Part shown: piece after piece, positions 33,523 to 40,079 of the stretch | Numbering within the stretch: position 1 is the first letter of the stretch | Layout: every line of letters begins with the position of its first letter | Origin: JBBRGG01 sp038240875 | Lineage (GTDB): Bacteria > Planctomycetota > Phycisphaerae > Phycisphaerales > UBA1924 | Direction: 5' to 3' | Length of the DNA: 40,079 nucleotides | Assembly: GCA_038240875.1 (NCBI GenBank) | Contig: JBBRGG010000004.1 | Span: 1-40,079 of the forward strand | The notes under the pieces: model-generated | What the model was told of the DNA's origin: nothing | The model's input: only the letters and a program-made list of their open reading frames with translations | Databases searched by the model: none | Program-made: the position numbers and the translations under genes

Positions 33523-34071
33523 ATGTCCGCTTCCAATCCACCTTCCCCCACACCTTCCCCCACGCCTTTCCCCACGCCCGCTACCTCTTCCAAAGCCTTT
33601 AGCGATCTCCTGGCTCAGGTAGCGATAAAGGCTGCCGCTGCGGCTGTCTTTGGTACAATCGAAACCAAGCCCAACCGCCTTTCATGCCAAGCTATTGCTT
33701 CTGCGGAGCCCGCTTTTTACCGCCTGTTGGCTGACGCCAGCCACCTTTGGGTCGCCCTCGTCACCGACAATCGCTGGCTCAGTGGCTCGATCGAGCAGCA
33801 GCTCACGCATACAGGCGACAAACTTCCCGACTTGCTCGAAGAAGAGTTCGCCGATCTGGATATGCCAGGCACCCGCCCCGCCGTCGAACACTTCCGCGAT
33901 GAAGCCAAGTTCTTTACCTTTCGCTCCAAAGTCCTCTCCCTCGCCGACGCTGAAACAGAGATGCAGTTAAACCCCTTGGCTGTGGTGACAAAGGTGGCGA
34001 CGTATCTTCTGGCATACGAAATGTGCTTCCGCCGGCTCGGAGATATGGAAGTCTCAGGCGAAGACGAGTGA
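33523..34071 (+). CDS. Hypothetical protein, soluble and mostly helical
   Basis: A 182-residue protein I do not recognise. After a short PSPT/PFPT repeat tail (residues 7-18) it has amphipathic helices: SKAFSDLLAQVAIKAAAAAV, EPAFYRLLADASHLWVALVTD, IEQQLTHTG, and an acidic LLEEEFADLDM segment. No signal peptide or membrane segment. ATG 33523 has AGGA eight bases upstream, and codon use looks genuine. It is 167 bases upstream of the GT4 gene on the same strand, which may or may not mean co-expression. Confidence 0.75.
   Translation: MSASNPPSPTPSPTPFPTPATSSKAFSDLLAQVAIKAAAAAVFGTIETKPNRLSCQAIASAEPAFYRLLADASHLWVALVTDNRWLSGSIEQQLTHTGDKLPDLLEEEFADLDMPGTRPAVEHFRDEAKFFTFRSKVLSLADAETEMQLNPLAVVTKVATYLLAYEMCFRRLGDMEVSGEDE
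33541..33576. repeat. 12-bp tandem repeat, three units, in coding sequence
   Basis: Three units like CCTTCCCCCACG encoding PSPT, PSPT and PFPT near the N-terminus of the hypothetical protein. Confidence 0.85.
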
Positions 34072-34238
34072 GAATAATCGAACATACTGGGTCGATTCTC
34101 TGCGTTTCTATGCACACGTTTGCACGCAGCGAACAAAGTACAAGGGAATAAGTATCAGTTGTGGTCGAAACAGCCGTTTGATGATCGAAGCGTTCGATTA
34201 TCTTTCCATTCTTCACACCACGCGAGTATGCTGGCACC

Positions 34239-36170
34239 ATGCGGATCTTGATGCTTGGCTGGGAATTTCCGCCTTTCATAGCTGGTGGCCTTGGGGTCGC
34301 TTGCTATGGCCTCACGCGTGCACTTGATCGCAAAGGCCACGAGATCACGTTTGTGCTCCCAAGGCCTATTACGCCGACGATGGCCGCGAGCGTCGAATCT
34401 GCTCACCGCAGTGAGCAATCTAAACGCGTTGGACAATCCAAGTCCGCAGCCGATTCAACCTCAAGACCAGCCTCGCTGCCCCCAGGCATGACCGTCTTTG
34501 CACCAGGTATGTCGCCGGGCCAAGGGCTTAAGGCATCGAGCATCGCTGCTGTGGCTGGGCCATCGCACGCAACCCCGATTGATGACTCACAAGCGAGAGA
34601 CAGAGCGCTGAATGAGCCCGAACGTGCCCCCAAACTTTCTGCGTCGAACTCAACGCCATATCCAAAGTCGTTTGTGCGTGATGACGCGTGGACCCCGCCA
34701 CGGCTCAGCAAACAAAGCCTGCACACCTCGACCGATCTAATGCCTGCATCTGCTGCATCTTCTTTAACTTCATCTTCATCACAACCTCAACCAACCGCCG
34801 AACTCAGTAAGTCGATGCTCACCGATCCGCGTGGCGTGCCGCTCATCGGCTTTACGCACACCACGTTTCTAGGCGTTCCAACGATCATTGAATCGCCTTA
34901 TGGCCCAACATCTTCGATGGGCCCCACTGGCGAAGCTGCGGCCAAAGCCGCCGCCGCGTGGCTGCGCCCGGGCGCAAGTACTTCATCTAATGCCGCACCC
35001 CTCGACCCATACGCCTCTCTCGCCGCCGACGAGCTTACTTCACACATTCCACATTCTTCCGCGACAGATGCCACGATCGCGCAACTTCCAGCGCAACACG
35101 TTCCTCAAGCTCACGCTTCTACTTCCACACAGGCACATTCTCATTCGCGCCTCGCGCCACTCCCAACAACCGAAGCAGGCACGTATCACAGCCTTGATCT
35201 TGTCGCCGAGACCGAGCGCTATATGCAGCTCGTGACCAATCTCATGCGCCGCGGCGAGATCGACGTCATTCACGCCCACGATTGGCTCACTTACCCCGCT
35301 GGCGCGGCGGCCGCGCGCCAACTCGGCAAGCCGTTGGTTGTTCACGTTCACTCGACTGAGTTTGACCGCGCGGGCAGTGGCGTGAACCAGCGCATCTTCG
35401 ACATCGAACGCGCAGGCATGCTCGCTGCGGACAAAGTAATCGCGGTCAGCCAATTCACCAAGTCCATCCTCGTTCGCCGCTATGGCATCAAGCCCGCAAA
35501 GATCGACGTAGTCTACAACGGCATCGAACGCGAAACCAGCCAACCAATCCTCGGCGCCCGCATCGACAACCGCGACAAGATCGTGCTGTTTCTAGGCCGA
35601 ATCACGATGCAAAAAGGCCCGGAATACTTCATCGCTGCCGCGAAACGCGTTCTCTCCAAAATGCCTGACGTTAAATTTGTGCTCGCGGGCTCGGGCGACA
35701 TGTCTCTCAAAATGATTGACTTGGCAAACTCGATGGGCATCGGCAAGCAAGTTCTCTTCACCGGCTTTCTCAAAGGTCCCGATGTTGAACGCGTTTTCCA
35801 GCTCGCCGACTGCTATGTCATGCCTAGCGTGAGCGAGCCCTTTGGCATCGCCGCCCTCGAAGCCATCAGCCACGATGTGCCCGTGATTCTCAGCAAAACC
35901 AGCGGCGCAAGCGAAGTGCTTCGCCATGTGCTCAAGGTCGATTTCTGGGACATCGATGATATGGCAAACAAGATTCTTGCGGTGTTGCGATATCCGCCTT
36001 TGGCTCGCACGCTTCGCGAGCATGGCACGATGGAGCTTCGCCGCCTGACGTGGGACGATGCCGCCTGCGCGTGCGAACGAATCTATGAAGGCACCCGAGA
36101 TCACTCCGCGCAAGCCGTAGAAAGCGCATCGGAAATCGCAGCCGAAAGCGCGATGGCTTTACCAGCTTAA
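34239..36170 (+). CDS. GT4 glycosyltransferase (glycogen-synthase-like) with a long disordered insertion
   Basis: A 643-residue GT-B enzyme. MRILMLGWEFPPFIAGGLGV is the N-terminal donor-loop signature of starch/glycogen-synthase-like GT4 proteins. About 260 residues rich in Ser, Thr, Pro and Ala (from about residue 48 to 310) are inserted before the rest of the N-terminal domain (VIHAHDWLTYPAGAAAARQL, VVHVHSTEFDRAG). The C-terminal domain is complete: IVLFLGRITMQKGPEYFI, KFVLAGSGDM, QVLFTGFLKG and SEPFGIAALEAISHDVPVI with E533 and E541. ATG 34239 is directly at the first strand. It may synthesise an alpha-glucan or extend a surface polysaccharide; the donor is not evident. It stands apart from the first glycan cluster. 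Confidence 0.9.
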   Translation: MRILMLGWEFPPFIAGGLGVACYGLTRALDRKGHEITFVLPRPITPTMAASVESAHRSEQSKRVGQSKSAADSTSRPASLPPGMTVFAPGMSPGQGLKASSIAAVAGPSHATPIDDSQARDRALNEPERAPKLSASNSTPYPKSFVRDDAWTPPRLSKQSLHTSTDLMPASAASSLTSSSSQPQPTAELSKSMLTDPRGVPLIGFTHTTFLGVPTIIESPYGPTSSMGPTGEAAAKAAAAWLRPGASTSSNAAPLDPYASLAADELTSHIPHSSATDATIAQLPAQHVPQAHASTSTQAHSHSRLAPLPTTEAGTYHSLDLVAETERYMQLVTNLMRRGEIDVIHAHDWLTYPAGAAAARQLGKPLVVHVHSTEFDRAGSGVNQRIFDIERAGMLAADKVIAVSQFTKSILVRRYGIKPAKIDVVYNGIERETSQPILGARIDNRDKIVLFLGRITMQKGPEYFIAAAKRVLSKMPDVKFVLAGSGDMSLKMIDLANSMGIGKQVLFTGFLKGPDVERVFQLADCYVMPSVSEPFGIAALEAISHDVPVILSKTSGASEVLRHVLKVDFWDIDDMANKILAVLRYPPLARTLREHGTMELRRLTWDDAACACERIYEGTRDHSAQAVESASEIAAESAMALPA

Positions 36171-36518
36171 ATCGCGACTAGTCAAAGCGACCAAAAAAAA
36201 TGATCGCGAAAATCGTGATCAAGGAAAAGCAAAGCAGCATATAAAACCTAGGCTGTCTTGAGCAACCCCTTTCTTCAAGAGGGCTCTTTCTGTTTCACAC
36301 TCTCTGCGCGGCTTCGCTCTTGTTCATTTTGTTTCTGTCATTCTTACTCCAATATCTTACTCTGATGTCTTGCTCCAAAAACGACTACGCCCCGCAGTGG
36401 TGTGCGAGGCGTAGTCGGAGAGAGAGAATCAATCGTGGTTCGTGCGTTGTGGTGACGCTTAAACCATATTGGAGTAGAGAGAGACAAAGGAAAAGAAACT
36501 TCGACAAGCTAACATCGA
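36171..36518. other. 348-base convergent intergenic region
   Basis: Lies between two convergent GT4 genes. It holds the minus-strand terminator at 36377-36417 and A/T-rich stretches after the plus-strand gene (36188-36245). No gene is visible. Confidence 0.6.
36377..36417 (-). terminator. Rho-independent terminator of the GT4 gene on minus
   Basis: CGACTACGCC and GGCGTAGTCG form a perfect 10-bp stem with a 16-base loop. Read on the minus strand it is followed by TTTTT. It lies about 100 bases past the stop at 36519. Confidence 0.85.
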
Positions 36519-37757
36519 TCAGTTCGCGTCGTGGTGCGCGACCGCAGGAGCGACGCGACGCCAACCGCGCTCGGCAGTCCCAACCGTCGCGTTCGCCGCA
36601 GCTTCATACATGCTTTCAAAGCGCCGGAGCAATGCACGTTCATCAAATTCACGGAAGACCCAAGGCCTCGACTTCGCGGCCATATTCGCCCGCAAGTTAT
36701 TGTCCTTCAAGATTGTCGCAATCGACATCGCAAGCTCGGTTGGTGCCTGCTCTGAGATCGCGGCGCAGCCGCTGGCCTGCAAGTCGCGCCAGATGTCCAC
36801 GCCTTTGGTCGTGATGACCGGCGTTCCACACGCAAGCGCTTCGATCAACACCAAGCCAAAGTTCTCTTGGCTGGTGGGAAGCACAAACAAGTCCGCAGAC
36901 TGATACAAACTTAGTTTCTCACGTCCAACAACCATGCCCAAGAAGTGGACGCGGTCATGAATGCCTAGCTTATTGGCCATGTGCTTAAGCGATTCGACGT
37001 ACGCAGGGTCGCCCGTGCCCGCGAAAGCGACCTGACCCTTGACGCCCTGACTCTTAAGGTTAGCAGCTGCCTGAAGTAAGAACTCGGGGCCTTTTTTAAA
37101 GTGCAGCCGGCTTAAGAACAAAACGGTTGGATCATCGCCGTTGTATAATACGCTAAACTTCTTACGAGCCAGTGCTGGCCCAGGAAGATCACGGTAAGGC
37201 TCAAGATCCACCAAGCATGGAATGATCGCCTCAGCACCATTGGGGAACCACTTCTTGGACTGGTCAGCCTCGGCCTGAGCCGTGCAGTGAACACGAGCAG
37301 CCTTTTCAAGGAAATACCGGCCGCCCAGCGACAAGAACACCTTCTTCTTCGTGCTTCCCTGCGCGACGCACCAGTCATCGAGCATGCCGTGAAGGCTGAC
37401 GATATAAGGCACACCCATCGAACGAGCCGCCGCAGCGACTTGTAAATTCGAAAGAGCCCACACGCCATGGAGGTGAACAACATCGGTGTTGCGGAGTTGG
37501 CGACGAACCTGACGCATGGCGCCGATACCCAAGAATCCGCCTGGTCGAACTAGCGTATCGAGTCGGCCAATGACTGGCGCCGCTTCCTGACGGCAGCCCG
37601 CTTCGGCGAGCCAAGCTGCCGGGCTGTCAGTTGCATCAGGCGTCAAAATAGTTGTCTCATGCCCTTCTGCAGCCACAGCGCGGCATGTATCTAGCACGAA
37701 CTTTGGTGGCCCGCCGAATTTAGATGAAGTCGATTCGCAATAGTGAAGAACGTGCAT
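36519..37757 (-). CDS. GT4 family glycosyltransferase
   Basis: A 412-residue GT-B enzyme. N-terminal domain: VLHYCESTSSKFGGPPKFVLD with the glycine loop, VVHLHGVWALSN and YIVSLHGMLDDWC. C-terminal domain: TVLFLSRLHFKKGPEFLLQA, VAFAGTG, RVHFLGMV and SQENFGLVLIEALACGTPVITT with both EX7E glutamates. This pattern is typical of GT4 enzymes that add sugars to exopolysaccharide or lipid-linked oligosaccharides. ATG 37757 follows a GGGG-containing purine stretch; the GTG one codon earlier is also possible. It has its own terminator, so is probably monocistronic. Confidence 0.93.
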   Translation of the reverse strand: MHVLHYCESTSSKFGGPPKFVLDTCRAVAAEGHETTILTPDATDSPAAWLAEAGCRQEAAPVIGRLDTLVRPGGFLGIGAMRQVRRQLRNTDVVHLHGVWALSNLQVAAAARSMGVPYIVSLHGMLDDWCVAQGSTKKKVFLSLGGRYFLEKAARVHCTAQAEADQSKKWFPNGAEAIIPCLVDLEPYRDLPGPALARKKFSVLYNGDDPTVLFLSRLHFKKGPEFLLQAAANLKSQGVKGQVAFAGTGDPAYVESLKHMANKLGIHDRVHFLGMVVGREKLSLYQSADLFVLPTSQENFGLVLIEALACGTPVITTKGVDIWRDLQASGCAAISEQAPTELAMSIATILKDNNLRANMAAKSRPWVFREFDERALLRRFESMYEAAANATVGTAERGWRRVAPAVAHHDAN

Positions 37758-37997
37758 CACACATCCCCTTTTACACAGTCGGCGCAGTCACAGCACTGAG
37801 GGCCGCTTTGAACGTCCGATTATGAGGGACAACCGATCTACCCACCGCCCACTCACGTAGGCCACACTGCGAAAGGTGCATCACGAGGCGCGAAATGCAA
37901 ACGATTTGGCGCGATTTTACGGACTATCTGGTTTAAAAGGTAGATGAAGAATACGGAGAAATAAGTCCTATATACTTCTTTGCTTAATGTACGTGAT

Positions 37998-38987
37998 TTA
38001 TTTGGTAAAATCCTGAGTAAAATCTTCAATTCCTCTTCTCAGGGAATCAGAGGTGTGCGCTAATCTTGATCGATACACCAATACCTGCGCGGACTTTTTC
38101 ATCCACCATGCCATGTGGTTCGTATCTAGTGGCCCGCTCAACCGCTCCCTTAAGTAGTCAGGCCCTCCAGTGTGCCCATTTTGACAAAGCCCAATCTCAC
38201 TTAAGCCCGACTTCACCCATTTGAGTCGCGGGTCGGCGTCATCGATGAGCCAATCTCGCCAACTGCCTCGTGACCAGTGGGTGCCATGAGGCGTGATCTG
38301 TGCCAATGTCTTTCGCAGCGAGAACCTGCGCTTTATCTGCTCCAAACTTCGCCAACGGTAATGACACACAGGTATCCGGTTGACCGCTGGCAACCCGGGC
38401 AAGTACGGGTTTGGGTGCCCCACTCCCCATCGCATCCTCTTTCGCATTCGAAAGAACCTAGGCTCGGGGACTGGATCGGTCACGTACGCCAAACGTTCGC
38501 GTCTACACGCGCTAGGCCGCTCCACACCTGCGCAACCTCTTTGCTCTAACTCGTCTGCTTCACTTTGGGTGATGACAAACTCGAACATCCGCGCAAAGAC
38601 TCTGCCTTCGTGTGGGCGGACGCGTGTATGCAAAAACTCGCGCACGCTCGCCGCATAACTCGGGTCATGTTCAGCAACTAGGCCGGGCGTATAAAACTCA
38701 TCAGGATCCAGCCTTGCTACCCAGTCGCCGGGCGCGAACGAATCGCGTGCTCGCTCAAAGAGGATGCCACGCATGTCGTTGGTAAAGGGCTGATTCGTCC
38801 TCGAAAGCGAGGCAATTCGCGCGTCTGCCTTCTTTCTCGCCTGTGCGATATCCCAGCAGCCATCGATGCTGCCAGTGTCCAAGATGTGCACCGCGTCGGC
38901 GAACGACAAGATGTGGTCGAGCACCTCATCGAGAATGTCCGCTTCATCATGAATGCACATCAAGCCATGGATCCGCGAATGCGCCAT
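37998..38987 (-). CDS. Divergent GT2-like (GT-A) glycosyltransferase
   Basis: A 329-residue protein. The start HGLMCIHDEADILDEVLDHIL and VHILDTGSIDGCWDIA correspond to the first strands of GT2 enzymes of the 'glycosyltransferase with conserved NE/DE' type (LxxxNEEDxLxxxLxxh, then DxGSxDxT). The acidic motif WVARLDPDEFY replaces the usual DxD. The middle is Arg-rich, with FFRMRKRMRWGVGHPNPYLPG. A C-terminal region of ~120 residues has no known match to me. ATG 38987 was chosen; the frame extends to a TTG at 39005. It lies 241 bases upstream of the GT4 at 36519-37757 on the same strand. Donor and acceptor unknown. Confidence 0.75.
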   Translation of the reverse strand: MAHSRIHGLMCIHDEADILDEVLDHILSFADAVHILDTGSIDGCWDIAQARKKADARIASLSRTNQPFTNDMRGILFERARDSFAPGDWVARLDPDEFYTPGLVAEHDPSYAASVREFLHTRVRPHEGRVFARMFEFVITQSEADELEQRGCAGVERPSACRRERLAYVTDPVPEPRFFRMRKRMRWGVGHPNPYLPGLPAVNRIPVCHYRWRSLEQIKRRFSLRKTLAQITPHGTHWSRGSWRDWLIDDADPRLKWVKSGLSEIGLCQNGHTGGPDYLRERLSGPLDTNHMAWWMKKSAQVLVYRSRLAHTSDSLRRGIEDFTQDFTK

Positions 38988-39092
38988 CGCATGACGATAC
39001 CACAACGCGAGACACGCTTTCGTGCCTTATTTAGGTCACTTCGCCAGACTTTAACTTTTAAAAAGAAGAACTAATGTCTATTTTGCAGCCAT

Positions 39093-39653
39093 TCATGCCA
39101 ACTCAATTGCCAACCTCGCACCCACCATTGCTCGCTTCTTCACCACATGGACTACATGGCCATTAAGATGCTCGATGTACATCAGCACGAACCGCGCGAG
39201 CGTGATCTTCCCATACGTGTTGTGGATGCAGTACTTGGCGAACGCTTCATCGGGCAACTTGCGAAGCAGCCTCGCCATCAGCCTTCTTCCATCTTCAAAC
39301 ATTCGGCACGCTCGCTCCACATCCTCCTGCTCGTACATCAACTCTCGTGCCAACGCACTCTCGTCATACGCAATGATCAAAGGCGGCTGCGCTTCGGCGA
39401 TCGTTCGGCGCATCCGGTGCACCGCCGCCATATCGCTCTCCCACAAATGTACGATGATCTGCTGAATGCTCCACGTGCCAGCAATCGGCACCGCCAACAA
39501 CTGCTCACGCGTCAACCCCGCAATCGCCCGGGCAGGCACAGTCGCCCCAGCTTCAAAGCGATCTATCAGTGCGCGGTCAAAGCAAGCAATTGCTGAATCT
39601 GTACCAAGATGATTTTGCAATGCGGCACCAATCGGCGTGGCTTGTGAAGTCAT
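39093..39653 (-). CDS. DinB-like (DinB_2) four-helix-bundle protein
   Basis: A 186-residue protein with the DinB/YfiT layout: RALIDRFEAGATVPARAIAGL, then the family signature LLAVPIAGTWSIQQIIVHLWESD with the metal-ligand histidine, the YDESALARELMYEQED helix, and a late LMYIEHLNGHVVHV with the second and third histidines. Members bind a divalent metal and include thiol-dependent transferases such as bacillithiol transferases; the specific activity is unknown. ATG 39653 was chosen. The open frame extends upstream through a 12-bp repeat to 39788 in a Gly-Leu-Ala-Arg-like sequence, which I treat as non-coding leader. It is divergent from the gene at 39889. Confidence 0.88.
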   Translation of the reverse strand: MTSQATPIGAALQNHLGTDSAIACFDRALIDRFEAGATVPARAIAGLTREQLLAVPIAGTWSIQQIIVHLWESDMAAVHRMRRTIAEAQPPLIIAYDESALARELMYEQEDVERACRMFEDGRRLMARLLRKLPDEAFAKYCIHNTYGKITLARFVLMYIEHLNGHVVHVVKKRAMVGARLAIELA

Positions 39654-39685
39654 GCCAGAATGTAGGGGCATATGTGCTGCTGCTC

Positions 39686-39781
39686 CACATGCCGAACCAC
39701 ATGCCGAATCACGTGCCGAATCACGTGCCAAACCACGTGCCAAACCACGTGCCAAACCACATGCCGCGCCATATGCCTTGC
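39686..39781. repeat. 12-bp tandem repeat, eight units, in a divergent promoter region
   Basis: Eight units, consensus CACGTGCC(A/G)AAC, with the middle ones identical and the outer two diverged. It lies between the DinB-like gene (minus) and the kinase-like gene (plus), just upstream of both starts. Several units contain the palindrome CACGTG, also the core of the repeat at 5105-5176. Confidence 0.95.
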
Positions 39782-39888
39782 CCACCATAATTGCTCGACT
39801 AACCCTTCTATAATGCAGTCTTGACCGCCACCAATAGTTTTCTTCGGGCCATCCGAACCTTGGCAGTCAAGCAGGAAATGGAGCAACT

Positions 39889-40079
39889 ATGCGTGCGATC
39901 GTGACCGGCCAGATCGGGATGGACAAAAAGCCCTTTATTGACGCCGCCGTTCGCTTTGCTGGCGCACAAGGCGAATCTGTCCGCGTCTTTCACGTCGGCG
40001 ACCTCATGTACAAGGAAGCCACCGATATCCGCGCTGGCAAAATTCTTGACCTGCCCATCTCTCGGCTTGCCAGCCTTCG
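39889..40079 (+). CDS. P-loop kinase-like protein (adenylate-kinase-like), 3' end beyond window
   Basis: The first 63 residues: MRAIVTGQIGMDKKPFIDAA carries a Walker-A-like loop (GQIGMDKK), followed by GESVRVFHVGDLMYKEATDI, the pattern of small NMP-kinase or AAA-type ATPases. ATG 39889 is preceded by a purine-rich stretch (AGGAAATGGAG), a plausible ribosome site. The rest is outside the window, so lid and base-recognition regions cannot be judged. Confidence 0.75.
   Translation, partial: MRAIVTGQIGMDKKPFIDAAVRFAGAQGESVRVFHVGDLMYKEATDIRAGKILDLPISRLASL

Noticed and set aside
39686..39781. CRISPR array
   Set aside because: Units are 12 bp with no spacers; no cas genes are present. It is a simple tandem repeat.
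39654..39788. N-terminal extension of the DinB-like protein through the repeat
   Set aside because: The DinB domain starts shortly after ATG 39653; the extension is only repeat-derived sequence. Kept as an alternative in the repeat finding.

Overview
The window looks like chromosomal DNA of a planctomycete, most likely a member of the Phycisphaerae. This is inferred from the set of genes, not from a marker gene. The signs are a secreted protein ending in a PEP-CTERM-like anchor (PTPG, a hydrophobic stretch, then RRRR), large hybrid histidine kinases, an HD-GYP protein with a separate receiver, many glycosyltransferases, moderately high GC, and weak or absent Shine-Dalgarno sites at many starts. 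There is no rRNA, phage, insertion sequence or CRISPR array. Two tRNAs are present: tRNA-His(GTG), cut by the left edge, and tRNA-Leu(GAG) near 33.1 kb.

Positions 107-15386 hold a surface-glycan or glycoprotein-glycosylation cluster. On the minus strand are a GT2 glycosyltransferase and a bifunctional HldE-like sugar kinase/nucleotidylyltransferase with its domains in reversed order. A CgeB-like glycosyltransferase on plus and a second GT2 on minus follow. A methyltransferase then precedes five tightly overlapping plus-strand genes (8813-15386): GT4, NeuA/KdsC-like HAD protein, methyltransferase, GT4, GT4. The GT2 at 6205-7752 and the last GT4 share a C-terminal Rossmann-like module with a GxGRHT motif. 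The NeuA/KdsC-like protein keeps its HAD phosphatase active site but has lost the recognisable CMP-sugar synthetase signature. The likely joint task is to activate one or two special sugars (heptose-like and nonulosonate-like), assemble them and methylate them; the final acceptor is not visible here. A small DoxX-like membrane protein closes this part.

Positions 16077-23019 are a minus-strand signalling run: a GT-C membrane glycosyltransferase, then a membrane-bound hybrid histidine kinase, a stand-alone CheY-like receiver and a GAF/HD-GYP cyclic-di-GMP phosphodiesterase. Divergent from it are a D-2-hydroxyacid dehydrogenase, a class I fructose-bisphosphate aldolase (FbaB type), a small HicB-like protein and the PEP-CTERM-like exported protein. 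A second hybrid kinase (27470-29929) and an exported S9 prolyl-oligopeptidase-family peptidase (30325-32520) follow on minus.

From 33.5 kb there are a conserved-looking hypothetical protein, a large GT4 with a long disordered insertion, another GT4, an unusual GT2-like protein, a DinB-like protein and the start of a P-loop kinase-like gene that runs off the right edge.

Three sequence-level patterns stand out. Short in-frame tandem repeats, mostly of 12 bp, recur at many loci in coding DNA, leaders and a divergent promoter region. The palindrome GCAATTGC is strongly over-represented. The strand bias of G versus C flips inside one gene near 22.1 kb.
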